Below are positions 7,895 through 16,678 of a DNA stretch of 64,000 bases, one piece after another. The notes under the pieces were generated by a model. That model searched no databases and was not told where the DNA came from. It saw only the letters and a program-made list of their open reading frames with translations. Position numbers and translations under genes: made by a program. Each line of letters starts with the position of its first letter. Positions within the stretch are counted from its first letter, which is position 1. The stretch is from Microbacterium psychrotolerans (GTDB taxonomy: Bacteria; Actinomycetota; Actinomycetes; Actinomycetales; Microbacteriaceae): NCBI RefSeq assembly GCF_031085295.1, contig NZ_JAVFWO010000003.1, forward strand, positions 248,001-312,000. The letters are read 5' to 3'.

Positions 7895-9535
7895 TCAGTG
7901 AGCCGTTTCGCCTGGGGCGAGTGCGGCCTTGCCCGTCTTCAGGACGATCACTATGTCGCTCAACAGCGACCAGTTCTCGACATAGGCGAGATCCAGTCGG
8001 ACGGAGTCCTCCCACGACAAAGCTGACCGACCGCCCACTTGCCAAGCGCCGGTGATTCCAGGCTTCATAAGGAATCGGCGGTGCACGTGCTCGGCGTACT
8101 GCGCGACTTCGCTGGAAAGCGGAGGTCGCGGACCGACGAGTGACATGCTGCCTGCGATGACGTTGAACAACTGGGGGAGCTCATCCAGGCTGTACTTGCG
8201 CATGAACTTGCCGACCTGCGTCACGCGCGGGTCATCGGCCATCTTGAAGAGCACCTCGTTGCCGGAGTCCTGCTTCTCGCGGAGATCGGCGAGGAGTTCC
8301 TCGGCGTTGACCACCATCGAGCGAAACTTGAGCATCTCGAACTCGCGGCCCTTCAGGCCGATTCGCTCCTGGCGGAAGAGGACCGGCCCTTCAGACGTCA
8401 GCCGGACGCTGATCGCCAGGAAGGCGAGCAGCGGGCTGATGAGGAGCACTCCCACGACAGAAATCAGAAGATCCATCGTGCGCTTTGCGATGCGCTGCCC
8501 ACGGCTGAACTTCGGAGTCTCAACGTGGATCAGCGGTAGCCCGGCGACCGGACGGGTATGTATGCGCGGACCGGCGATGTCGGCGATGCTCGGCGCCAGC
8601 ACGAGATGCTGTCGGCCGGCCTCGAGCGCCCACGAGATCTGCTTGACCTTCATCGTCGGCAGGTCGTCGGTGCTGGTCACGGCGACCGTGTCCGCGCCGG
8701 TGGCAGCGATCGCGCGTTCCACGTTGTCGACACTGCCCATGACCGGGACGGAGGTGCCGGTAATCGTGTCGGCAATCCTGCCCGAGGGGACGCAGGCGCC
8801 GACCACCTTGTACCCCGCAGTCGGCGAGCGGTGGAGCTCGCGCGCGATCGCGGCGACCGAATCCTCCGAGCCGACGAGGAGGACTCTCGCCGAGTACCGC
8901 CCGAGCGAGCGTTGCGCGATGAGCCACTGGCGCCAGAGCCAGCGTTCGAGCAGAAGGACGAAGATGCCGAGCGGCAGCGTGATCAGGAGATATCCTCGGG
9001 CGACGTCAACCCGGAGAAGGAACGCAAGGATCGCGATGGCGCCGAAGAACGTGAAGCTCGCTCGGGCGACGCGTACATACTCGGTTGGACCCGCGCCGAT
9101 GATGCGGTGGTCGCGCGAGTCGATGAGTGACAGAGCCCACATCCAGGCGATCACGAGAACCGCTGAGAAGGCCCAGTAAGAGAACTCATTGAAGCGCGAG
9201 TCCTCACGGATCGCGACCTGGGCGTTGCCCCACCCGAACCACAGCAGCTGGGTACCGTACACCGCCCAGATGAGCACGAAGAGGTCGCTGAACCAGAGAC
9301 GGGCTGCGTAGTCGCGGCGCCACGGGGTGCGGCGGGGCGCTTGGCCTCGCTCGTTCCTCGTTCGCTCACCGACCGGGAAAGTGCTTGTCGTTCGCTCACC
9401 GACCGGCGGAGTGCTCATCGCCCGCTCAGCGATGATGGGAACGGCGGCGCCGAGGCTCGATGAAGGCGCGGCTGCCCGTGCCTGGGGATTGGGCGGCGTC
9501 TCCGTTGGCGCGTCGATGTGGGGATTCGACGTCAC
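7895..9535 (-). CDS. Undecaprenyl-phosphate sugar phosphotransferase (EPS priming)
   Basis: A 546-residue polyprenol phosphate:sugar-1-phosphate transferase of the WbaP/CpsE type that starts EPS assembly at the inner membrane. Order: a disordered N-terminus (about residues 1-75), four or five membrane helices, a Rossmann-like CoA-binding domain (VLLVGSEDSVAAIARELHRS), another membrane segment, then the catalytic domain with EGPVLFRQERIG, FEMLKFRSM and SLDELPQLFNVIAGSMSLVG. The N-terminus contains the near-repeat STPPVGER/STFPVGER, encoded by copies of the intergenic repeat at 9863-9959. The start at 9535 is uncertain, since ATG codons further in are possible. Confidence 0.93.
   Translation of the reverse strand: MTSNPHIDAPTETPPNPQARAAAPSSSLGAAVPIIAERAMSTPPVGERTTSTFPVGERTRNERGQAPRRTPWRRDYAARLWFSDLFVLIWAVYGTQLLWFGWGNAQVAIREDSRFNEFSYWAFSAVLVIAWMWALSLIDSRDHRIIGAGPTEYVRVARASFTFFGAIAILAFLLRVDVARGYLLITLPLGIFVLLLERWLWRQWLIAQRSLGRYSARVLLVGSEDSVAAIARELHRSPTAGYKVVGACVPSGRIADTITGTSVPVMGSVDNVERAIAATGADTVAVTSTDDLPTMKVKQISWALEAGRQHLVLAPSIADIAGPRIHTRPVAGLPLIHVETPKFSRGQRIAKRTMDLLISVVGVLLISPLLAFLAISVRLTSEGPVLFRQERIGLKGREFEMLKFRSMVVNAEELLADLREKQDSGNEVLFKMADDPRVTQVGKFMRKYSLDELPQLFNVIAGSMSLVGPRPPLSSEVAQYAEHVHRRFLMKPGITGAWQVGGRSALSWEDSVRLDLAYVENWSLLSDIVIVLKTGKAALAPGETAH
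9345..9432. repeat. Repeat copies inside the sugar transferase 5' end
   Basis: Two good copies (9345-9379 and 9387-9407) and one decayed copy (about 9411-9432) of a sequence ending CTCACCGACCGG. The first shares CTCGCTCGTTCCTCG followed by TCGCTCA and CGACCGG with the intergenic element at 9918-9959. They encode the PVGER near-repeats of the protein. Confidence 0.75.
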
Positions 9536-9862
9536 TATGTCTTCTCGCTTTGTGGTGGATTACCCGGCCACCACGGGCAGGGTATCAGGTGTTTGTTTCG
9601 GCCGAATAGCTGAAATCGGCATTCGCATCCTTGGGGGAGGGGAGAACGCCGACTCCATTATTAGAGCCCTCTCATCCTGCTCATGTCCATGTTTCGCTGC
9701 GTGGCGCTCTGGCTCAGGATTCGCTCAAGGCCGTGGGGTGGCGGTCGGTGTCGTTGGTCACCATGCGCCTCCCCGGTTGGTCGATTTGCGCAGGTTCGCG
9801 GCGTGTGATATTCACGCGCCCGCGATTGTGACCACACGCGAATCGCCGGCGTTTCGGGGCTG

Positions 9863-9897
9863 CGTTTCGACTCGCAAGCTCGCTCAACGACCGGAAG
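9863..9897. repeat. REP-like intergenic repeat, copy A
   Basis: Begins CGTTTCGACTCG and ends CTCAACGACCGGAAG, with the short inner segment CAAGCTCG. Outer parts are identical to copy B. Elements with these ends are, from general knowledge, frequent between genes in Microbacteriaceae. Confidence 0.75.
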
Positions 9898-9917
9898 AGG
9901 AGCTCGGCGGCTCGGGG

Positions 9918-9959
9918 CGTTTCGACTCGCTCGTTCCTCGCTCGCTCAACGACCGGAAG
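9918..9959. repeat. REP-like intergenic repeat, copy B
   Basis: Same outer parts as copy A with a longer inner segment (CTCGTTCCTCGCTCG). This inner part is also present inside the sugar transferase coding sequence at 9345-9379. Confidence 0.75.
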
Positions 9960-9981
9960 GGGCGGAAGGGCGGGGGCGGGG

Positions 9982-10896
9982 TCAGCGTGCAGCGCGACGG
10001 CGCGCCGAGAAGACCACGTACGCGCCGGCCACCAGCATGGAGCCACCCAGCCCCAACGCCCACCAGGGGAAAGCGGGAATGTCGGGGCGCTGGCCTGCGG
10101 CATCCATGTCCCGTACTGGAGTGGGGAGGACGCGTTCGCCGGTCACGAGGATGCGATGCGTGTTGATGCCGAGGGGAGTGCAGGTGACGAGGGTGACGAG
10201 GTCGGCGCCGCGCTGCGGGTAGAGGGTCTCGGTCTGCTCGGGCTCGACGACCTTCGTGTCGGTCACCTGGTAGGTCAGCACCTCACCGAAGACCTCGATC
10301 GTGAAGGTGTCGCCGACGGCGACCTTGTCGAGGTTGGTGAAGAGCTCGGCGTCGGCGAGGCCGCGGTGACCGGTCAGCACGGAGTGCGTGCTCGGGCCGC
10401 CGATCGGGAGGGCGGTGCCCTCGAGGTGGCCGACGCCCTTCGCGAGGGTCTCGTCGGTGGTGCCGTGGTAGATCGGCAGGTCGACGTCGATCGAGGGGAT
10501 CTTGATGCGGGCCATGAGGCCGGTGTCGTCGGCGTGGAGCAGCTGCTCGTATCCTGTGTCGGCACTCGGGTCGGCGACGGGCTTGTTCTCGCCGGCGGCG
10601 ACCACAGACGTGCCGTCGACGAGCGCGTCGTTGTATGCCGCGGCATCCTTGATCGCGGCATGACGCGACTCGACCGTGAGATCTCGCACCGTCTCTGAGA
10701 GAGCGTCGATGCGCTGAGACTGCTGAAACTGCGTGAACCACGCCGCCGTTGCCGGGTAGAGCAGCACGGCGATGCCGAGCAGAAAGCCCAGGGCGAGGGC
10801 GGCAGCCGACCAGGGAAAGCGGCGGCGCGCACGCCGACGCGACCGGTCGCGCAGAGGCGGTTCCGGTCGCGTCGGGTGCTCGGTGAGGAGGGTCAC
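9982..10896 (-). CDS. Class C (pilus-polymerising) sortase
   Basis: A 304-residue membrane-anchored sortase that should join LPLTG pilins into a covalent pilus. It has an Arg-rich N-terminus, a membrane helix (about 28-53), a class C-style lid region containing an Asp-Pro (109-110), and catalytic His177 (LTGHRG), Cys239 (TLVTC) and Arg248. A second helix (WWALGLGGSMLVAGAYVVF) and basic tail end it, as in pilus sortases. GTG 10896 is chosen over the open frame to 11313, which would run deep into the pilin gene. It is last in the tip pilin-backbone pilin-sortase operon. Confidence 0.93.
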   Translation of the reverse strand: MTLLTEHPTRPEPPLRDRSRRRARRRFPWSAAALALGFLLGIAVLLYPATAAWFTQFQQSQRIDALSETVRDLTVESRHAAIKDAAAYNDALVDGTSVVAAGENKPVADPSADTGYEQLLHADDTGLMARIKIPSIDVDLPIYHGTTDETLAKGVGHLEGTALPIGGPSTHSVLTGHRGLADAELFTNLDKVAVGDTFTIEVFGEVLTYQVTDTKVVEPEQTETLYPQRGADLVTLVTCTPLGINTHRILVTGERVLPTPVRDMDAAGQRPDIPAFPWWALGLGGSMLVAGAYVVFSARRRAAR

Positions 10897-10918
10897 TCGG
10901 TTCTTTCGGGTGAGGTGG

Positions 10919-10956
10919 ACGGTGGCGGGCGCAAAGGGGAGGGGGCCCGCCACCGT
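10919..10956. other. Hairpin between pilin and sortase genes (1)
   Basis: Perfect 12-bp inverted repeat: ACGGTGGCGGGC at 10919-10930 and GCCCGCCACCGT at 10945-10956, loop 14 nt. No U-tract follows in either direction. On the minus transcript it lies just before the sortase ribosome-binding region. Confidence 0.7.
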
Positions 10957-10960
10957 CCGG

Positions 10961-10988
10961 TTCACCGCCGTCGGGGGACGGCGGTGAA
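10961..10988. other. Hairpin between pilin and sortase genes (2)
   Basis: Perfect 12-bp stem: TTCACCGCCGTC at 10961-10972 and GACGGCGGTGAA at 10977-10988, with a GGGG loop. It starts a few bases after the pilin stop. It may stabilise the upstream pilin mRNA or partly terminate transcription, lowering sortase relative to pilin. Confidence 0.75.
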
Positions 10989-10993
10989 TCGGG

Positions 10994-12466
10994 TCAGGCG
11001 TTCGCCTTCGCGCGACGGGCGATGAGCGCCGCCGCCCCGACAGTGATGGCCACGAGAGCCGCGCCGCCGACGCCGAACCACAGGGCGCCGTCACCACCGG
11101 TGAGCGGCAGCTCCCACGCGGGAACCTGCTCGTTCTCGACCTTGACGATGTTGACCGTCGTGGTGGCCCGACCGGCCGCGACCTGGACCTGACGCGCCGC
11201 ACCGTCGAGCACGTAGCCCGCGGGGGCCGCGGTCTCGACCAGCCAGTACGTGCCCGGGCGCAGCGCCGGGATGGTGAGCTGACCGCCGTCGGCAGTGGTC
11301 CACTCGCTCGCACCCGCGACAGTCACGGGCTTGGTGCCGGCTTCGTCGAGGAACAGCTTGAACTTCGCGCCCTTGAGCGGCACCTCGGGGTTCGTGTCGG
11401 TCTTGGCGTACTTGAGCACGCGCAGCTGGCCCACGGTCGTCGTGGTCGACGTCGTCAGCTCGCTGTCGTTGACCACGCTGATCGCGTCGTTCTCGATGAC
11501 GCCGTTCGCGGGGATCGCCTTGACCTGCGTGAGTACGGTGAACGTGACGGCCCCGCCCTGCGCGCCGGCGAGCTTGGTGAGGCCCGCCTCGGTGAAGGTG
11601 ACGGCGTACTCGTTCGCGCCGACCGGGGCGATCGAGTAGTCGGCCGCGACGAGCGCGACCGGAGCGTCGGCGGCGGTGGTCGCGGTGACCGCACTGGGCG
11701 CGACGCCGAAGGCCGTGGCCTGCGCGTCGGTGACGAACCCGAGCTGCGCCGGGTCGACCTGGTCGCGCACGACGAACTCCGAGAGCTCCTCGCCGTCGGC
11801 GAGCACGGGCACGTCGGCGACGATCTGCCAGCGCACGAGGTCGCCGTAGGCGAGCTCAGCGGCGGTGGGTGCGACGACCGTCTTCTGCAGGTCGGTCACG
11901 GCGTTCTTCGGGTAGACGTGGACGTCGTAGATCCACTCGTTCGGGTTCTCGGCGTCGGGACCGGTCGGGAACGGGATCGTCACGAGGAAGGGCTCGGCCG
12001 CGTCGGTCACCGTCGAGGGCGACTTCGTCTCGGTGACGAGGTACAGCGCGTACGGCAGGGTCGCCGTGGCGACGCCGCCGTTCGCCGTCGTCACGGTGGT
12101 GACGGACGTGAGGCCGGCGGTGGTGGCGGCGGCGACCGGGTCGGCCGCGTCGGCGATCGCCTCGACGGCATCCCAGCCTGCCGTCGTGGTGAGCGCCGGC
12201 GTGTTCACCTTCTGGATGGTGAACTCGACGCCGTCGAGACCGATGCCGGTGAAGCCCGGGATCTTCTCGCCGGTGCCAGGGTCGAGCGGGCTGTCGGCCG
12301 TGCGCTCGTACTTGTGAATGGTCAGCGAGCCCGACTGGCCGGTGATCTCACCGATGCCGTTGGGCGTGGTCGCCGATGCGGGAGCCGTCACGGCGACGGC
12401 CCCGAGGATCCCCAGTGCGAGTGCGCCGATGGCGGCGGTCACTCGCTTCGAAATGGACGTGTTCAT
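10994..12466 (-). CDS. Major backbone pilin (SpaA/SpaD type, LPLTG)
   Basis: A 490-residue secreted pilin. Signal peptide about 1-32 (cut near PASA). The pilin motif WIYDVHVYPKN is at 178-188, with K187 the predicted nucleophile in polymerisation. Two immunoglobulin-like/CnaB-type domains follow, the last with the E-box YWLVETAAPAGY. The C-terminus has the sorting signal LPLTGG, a hydrophobic helix and basic residues. The family is joined by a class C sortase between the motif lysine and the LPxTG threonine, and both elements are present together with the sortase next door. Start ATG 12466. Confidence 0.95.
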   Translation of the reverse strand: MNTSISKRVTAAIGALALGILGAVAVTAPASATTPNGIGEITGQSGSLTIHKYERTADSPLDPGTGEKIPGFTGIGLDGVEFTIQKVNTPALTTTAGWDAVEAIADAADPVAAATTAGLTSVTTVTTANGGVATATLPYALYLVTETKSPSTVTDAAEPFLVTIPFPTGPDAENPNEWIYDVHVYPKNAVTDLQKTVVAPTAAELAYGDLVRWQIVADVPVLADGEELSEFVVRDQVDPAQLGFVTDAQATAFGVAPSAVTATTAADAPVALVAADYSIAPVGANEYAVTFTEAGLTKLAGAQGGAVTFTVLTQVKAIPANGVIENDAISVVNDSELTTSTTTTVGQLRVLKYAKTDTNPEVPLKGAKFKLFLDEAGTKPVTVAGASEWTTADGGQLTIPALRPGTYWLVETAAPAGYVLDGAARQVQVAAGRATTTVNIVKVENEQVPAWELPLTGGDGALWFGVGGAALVAITVGAAALIARRAKANA

Positions 12467-12545
12467 GTTGATCTACTTCCCCAGAAGTTGGTCAAATGGT
12501 GCTTCGGATGGATGGATGGGTTCGGGTCGTCGGGTCACGCTGTGG

Positions 12546-15461
12546 TCAGGCGGTGCCTCGCTTCATTCGGCGGGCGGCTCGCCACGCGGCCACGGCGACG
12601 ACCGCCGAGACGATGGCCCCACCCAGGAGCAGGAAGGCGTCCGACGCGGTGCCGCCGGTGAGCGGCAGCACGACCGCGGGCACCTTGTCGTTGACGAATC
12701 GGTAGATCGCCTGCTCGCCGGCGGCGACCTGGACCTCGGCGGACGCGACGTTCTCCCAGTTCGCGTCGAGGGCGGGGTCGGTGCCCGGCTTCAGCTTCTG
12801 CAGCCCGAGGTTGCGGTAGGCGATCGTGCCCGAGTCGTCGGTCTCTGCCAGCGTATACGTGTGCGCGGGACGCACCTCGAACGAGTTGCCCGCGTTCGCC
12901 GCGGTCGCGCCGGGCGTCTGCAGCACGGCCAGAGTGAAACCCGACGCCGGCGTGCCGGTCAGCGTGAAGTCGGCGGGCGCCAGACCCGAGCCGTCGGCCG
13001 TCTTCTTCAGCAGCGTGAGTGTGGCGGTGGTGTTCGTGATCGTGCACGTCACCTTCTGGCCGAGCGGCACCGTGACCTTGGCGTTCGACACCCCGACGGC
13101 GGTGGTCGTGCCGGTGAGCACGCACTGCCAGCCGGCGGATGCCGGGACGTACGTGTCGGGCCCACCCGACTCCGACAGCGTGTAGGCGGCGGCGGGCGAG
13201 ACGCTGGCGGTCACGGGCGTCGAAGCGCTGTACGTCCCCTTCGGTCCGGTGAGCGCGCCGGACGGAGCCTTCGCCTCGAGCGTCCACGCCGACGTCTTCT
13301 CAGTGCCGGGCGCCGCGACGACCTTCACGAGCTCGAGCGTCTGCGTGCAGGTCACGGTGTTCGTGAACTCGAAGACGTTCGCGCCGCCCACGAGGGTCGC
13401 GATATAGTCGCCCTTCGTCAGATCGAACGGCAGTCCGGTCGACAGGCCGTTGCCCGCCGTCAGCTGCTGCGACGTCAGCACACAGCCCGGCAGCAGCTGG
13501 GCGTCGATCGTCGAGGTCTCGCGCAGGGCGAGCTGCTGACCGATCGAGAACGCGCTGTACACGGTGCCCCACTTCGCCGACGGCGTCGCGCCGAGCCCCG
13601 GCGTCGCGGCGAGGCCTGCCGGCACAGCCGCGTCGCCCGCATTGCCGCGCTGGTGGTACGTGCCGACGGTGGTGCCTGCCGAGTCCTTCACGACCCAGGT
13701 CTTGTTCGCCTGCACGGTGGCGGCCTGGCCGTTGACGACGGTGCAGACCACGGCGTCGCCGACGACGAGGCCGGTCAACGAGAACGTCGCGGCGCTCGGG
13801 ATGCCGGAGAGCGGGGCGCCGTTCTTCAGGCACGTCACGCTCTCCACCGACCAGCCGGGCTTTGCCGTCTCCGTGATCGAGACGTTCGCGGTCTGGTTCG
13901 CGGCCGTGAAGGCGATGCGCCACGGCTGCGGAAGAGAGCCGCCTGTCGCCGTCGTCTGCGCGCCCGCCGGCGTCATCGTGCCCGCACCGGTCTTCGTGGG
14001 CGTGAACGTCCAGCCCGCAGCATCCGTCAGTGCTCCGTTGCCCGCGCGCTCCTGCTTGCGCACCTGCACCGTCGCCTCGCACGTGAGCGACGAGGCCAGG
14101 TTGCCGAGCTGGGTCGCGACGACGTCCCAGCTGGTCGGAATCGCGAAATCGGCCTGGCCGATCGGGATGCCGCCGTTCGCGGTCCACTGCACGGGGCCGG
14201 TGACCGACGCGAGGTTGTACGGCGTGTTCGGGTTGAGGTAGTCGCCGACGCCGAACGTGATCATCTGCGTGCCCTGCGCCTTGACGAGGTTGGCCGAGAG
14301 GATGGCCTCTTCGATGCCGCGCAGGTCGGTCCACGAGCCGTTGCCCGAGTTGCTGCGGTAGCGGGTCGGGTTGCCATCGGTCAGCATGACGGCGATGTCG
14401 TAGTCGGCGCCGGCGACCTGCTCGATGCCGCGATCCCAGTTGGTGTACTGCGTGCCCGACACCGAGATGCCGTTGATCTTGGACGTGACGCTCGAGAGGT
14501 TGGCGCTGGTCACGACGGTCGGGGTCATCACCGTCGCCGCGTCGTTGCCGAACTGGTAGATGCCCAGCGACACGCCCTTGTTCGCGAACGCCGTTGCGAA
14601 GGCCCTGGAGGCGGTGCGAGCCCCGTTCAGACCCTCGTTGCCGTTGTAGGTCATCGAGGTCGACGTGTCGACGATCAGCGCGACCTTGAGGCCCGGCGTG
14701 CAGGTCGGCGCGAAACGCGGGTTGTCGATGGTGGCGACCATCTCGGTGCCGTAGTGGTTCCACCGGTTGGAGGTCGACACGGTGCGGGACAGCGGCACGC
14801 CCGGATTGCCGACGCGTGAGCTGCCGGGCATGTTGCCGGTGCCGGAGGTGGGTACCTGGTACGGCGTCTGCGAGCGGGTGATCGCCGGCGTGCGGAACGC
14901 GTACGGCGTCGTGGCGAAGCGGTCGTTGTCGCCCGCCGAGTCGGTGTTGTCGCCGGTGACGAGGTACTGACTGAGGAAGGCGTCGGGGCCGGTGGTCGCC
15001 GTCGGCACCACCCAGTAGCGCGAGCCGTTGGAAGTGGGGACATTGGTGAGCACGAAGCTGCAGTCGCCGTCGGCGTCGGTCGTGCAGGTCGCGACGACCG
15101 TGCTGCCGTACGTCGCGCCGCTGTCGACGGTGACCTCGTTGCGCAGCTCGAGCGTGATGCCCGCGGTGGCCGACGTCGTCGTCTGTCCGCTCGACGCAGC
15201 GCGCAGGGTGCGCAGGTTCACCGTGACGGCTGCGCCGGTGGACGGGATCGAGGGCGCCGCGAGCGGCGTGATCGCCTGGACGGCCGTGTCGACGGACGTC
15301 GCCGGCGCCGCCGACGGCACGGCGAGAGCGGGCGCGAGGCCTCCGAGCACGAGCCCCGCCGACAGCACAGTGGCGGCGACCGCAGCTGCCGAGCGCCGCG
15401 TACGGCGGCGGTTGCGGGCGTGCTGGCGCACTTCCCGGCGCGATGAAGCGTCGTTGTTCAT
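12546..15461 (-). CDS. vWA-domain tip pilin/adhesin (LPLTG)
   Basis: A 971-residue surface adhesin, the likely pilus tip. An Arg-rich signal peptide is followed by a conserved N-terminal region, then a von Willebrand A domain with the MIDAS motif DTSTS (in ALIVDTSTSMTYNG) and a later MLTDGNP strand, then several CnaB/prealbumin-like repeats with E-box sequences (YTLSESGG, YTLAETDD), and finally LPLTGG, membrane helix and RRMKRG tail. ATG 15461 is preferred to upstream ATGs because it follows GGGGGG at good spacing and directly begins the signal peptide. First gene of the pilus operon, 79 nt before the backbone pilin. Confidence 0.92.
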   Translation of the reverse strand: MNNDASSRREVRQHARNRRRTRRSAAAVAATVLSAGLVLGGLAPALAVPSAAPATSVDTAVQAITPLAAPSIPSTGAAVTVNLRTLRAASSGQTTTSATAGITLELRNEVTVDSGATYGSTVVATCTTDADGDCSFVLTNVPTSNGSRYWVVPTATTGPDAFLSQYLVTGDNTDSAGDNDRFATTPYAFRTPAITRSQTPYQVPTSGTGNMPGSSRVGNPGVPLSRTVSTSNRWNHYGTEMVATIDNPRFAPTCTPGLKVALIVDTSTSMTYNGNEGLNGARTASRAFATAFANKGVSLGIYQFGNDAATVMTPTVVTSANLSSVTSKINGISVSGTQYTNWDRGIEQVAGADYDIAVMLTDGNPTRYRSNSGNGSWTDLRGIEEAILSANLVKAQGTQMITFGVGDYLNPNTPYNLASVTGPVQWTANGGIPIGQADFAIPTSWDVVATQLGNLASSLTCEATVQVRKQERAGNGALTDAAGWTFTPTKTGAGTMTPAGAQTTATGGSLPQPWRIAFTAANQTANVSITETAKPGWSVESVTCLKNGAPLSGIPSAATFSLTGLVVGDAVVCTVVNGQAATVQANKTWVVKDSAGTTVGTYHQRGNAGDAAVPAGLAATPGLGATPSAKWGTVYSAFSIGQQLALRETSTIDAQLLPGCVLTSQQLTAGNGLSTGLPFDLTKGDYIATLVGGANVFEFTNTVTCTQTLELVKVVAAPGTEKTSAWTLEAKAPSGALTGPKGTYSASTPVTASVSPAAAYTLSESGGPDTYVPASAGWQCVLTGTTTAVGVSNAKVTVPLGQKVTCTITNTTATLTLLKKTADGSGLAPADFTLTGTPASGFTLAVLQTPGATAANAGNSFEVRPAHTYTLAETDDSGTIAYRNLGLQKLKPGTDPALDANWENVASAEVQVAAGEQAIYRFVNDKVPAVVLPLTGGTASDAFLLLGGAIVSAVVAVAAWRAARRMKRGTA

Positions 15462-15784
15462 ATCGGTGCCCCCCAGAGGCATCGCTAAAGAAGGCAGCCC
15501 CAAACCCGATGTGCCCCCACGGCGCACGGGCTCTGCCCTCAGAGATGTCGTGTTTCGCGAGACCGCCGGTGAACTTCGGGTACCCGGCGTCGCGGCGAAA
15601 ACGCGACGTTCTCGAACCTAGGGGTGCCGTTCGAAACGGTTCAAGTCCATTACGCGACTTGAGGAGAAACCGAGGTGATCTTGAGGTTCGACCGGGTCCG
15701 ACGATGCCGCTCGACAACCGGACAACGCAACCCGGCCGGAGCTATGCCGGATGGGGGATATATCCGTGCCTGATGGCGGTCACG
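15462..15784. other. 323-nt region upstream of the pilus operon
   Basis: Gap between the secreted protein at 15785 and the pilus operon, all on minus. It must hold the pilus promoter and leader. A small inverted repeat (CCGTT-CGA-AACGG) lies near 15626-15640. No known riboswitch, terminator with U-tract or coding frame was recognised. Confidence 0.5.
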
Positions 15785-16666
15785 TCAAGGGATGCCGACG
15801 AGGGCATCACCGATCCACGCAACGACGCCATCACCCCGGGCCGCGATCGCGACGGAGCCCGAAGCATCCGTTCCCGCCGCGCAGCCCACCGCCGATGCGA
15901 CACCGGACGGGTCGGCGGCCAGGCGCACGATCGCGATGCCGGCGCAGTCGTCGGCGTGATGCGCCACCAGGATGTCGGAACCGTCGACCGCCACCGCCAG
16001 CGCGCGCTCGGGGGCAAGCAGAGCCCACTGTTCGCCCGACCATGACCACGCACGCCCGTCGCACACCAGCGCGACGACGTCGCCGGACGCGTGGAGCCCG
16101 AACGCGGCCGGGCATGGCGCGGGAACGGGACCCGAAGGCAGCTGCACCGACCCGGCGTCGCGAGGGTCGACGTAGCGCGAGGCGGCGAGCACGTCGGGGT
16201 AGGAGTCCCAGAATTCGCCGCGGGTGTAGGTGCGCAGCGCCTGAGGCTCGCAGCCGGCCGTGGCACCGACCAGCTCGGCGTCACGGCCCGAGAAGGCCTC
16301 GAGCGTCTGCACCTGAGCGATGCCGAGATAGGCGGGCGTCACGTCGGTCCACGTCGCGCCCTGGTCGTACGAGCGCTCGACGACGGGTGCGGGGCCGCTG
16401 CACGAGCCGGTGGTCGCGCGCCACCAGACCTCGGAGCCGATCGCGAGCATACGGGCCTGCGCAGGGTCCACGGTGCTCGCCGTGGGCGTCGCTGTCGGCG
16501 CCCGGGTCTGGACTCCCGGCGAGAAGGTCGGCACCGGCTGGGCCTCGCCGCGTGGGGCGTCAGGATTGGCGTGCTGGTACGCAGCCCACGCGAGCACCGT
16601 CACCACGACGACGAGCGCGAGCACTCCGGTAATGGCGAGCCACCTCGCCGCGCCGAACCGTTGCAT
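15785..16666 (-). CDS. Secreted/anchored protein of unknown function (BNR-like)
   Basis: A 293-residue protein with one N-terminal helix (about 9-29, signal anchor), a Pro/Thr linker, and an exported domain with an Asp-box-like turn (SYDQGATWTDV), several Trp-rich strands and six or more cysteines that could form disulfides. The overall look is a small beta-propeller or sialidase-type repeat fold, but I do not recognise a family. It begins 12 nt after the BY-kinase stop, so it is probably made with the kinase/phosphatase module, perhaps as an extracellular partner. Function unknown. Confidence 0.7.
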   Translation of the reverse strand: MQRFGAARWLAITGVLALVVVVTVLAWAAYQHANPDAPRGEAQPVPTFSPGVQTRAPTATPTASTVDPAQARMLAIGSEVWWRATTGSCSGPAPVVERSYDQGATWTDVTPAYLGIAQVQTLEAFSGRDAELVGATAGCEPQALRTYTRGEFWDSYPDVLAASRYVDPRDAGSVQLPSGPVPAPCPAAFGLHASGDVVALVCDGRAWSWSGEQWALLAPERALAVAVDGSDILVAHHADDCAGIAIVRLAADPSGVASAVGCAAGTDASGSVAIAARGDGVVAWIGDALVGIP

Positions 16667-16678
16667 GCTGCCGGTGGC

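Larger units (their letters stand above)
9536..9981. other. 446-nt intergenic region with repeats
   Basis: Lies between the sortase gene and the sugar transferase, both on minus. It holds two copies of the CGTTTCGACTCG...CTCAACGACCGG element at 9863-9959 and probably the EPS operon promoter near 9540-9700, where GC drops locally. No reading frame here looks like a protein. Confidence 0.6.

Noticed and set aside
12318..14819. Long plus-strand reading frame (833 codons) antisense to both pilin genes
   Set aside because: Composition is an Arg/Gly-rich shadow of the GC-rich third positions, with no domain; the minus-strand frame has signal peptide, vWA domain and LPLTG.
13300..15717. Second minus-strand frame (805 codons) over the tip pilin gene
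   Set aside because: Arg/His-rich frame-shifted shadow of the real pilin; no recognisable protein features.
15462..15784. Riboswitch in the pilus operon leader
   Set aside because: I compared it with c-di-GMP and c-di-AMP riboswitch patterns from memory and found no convincing core; a covariance search would be needed.
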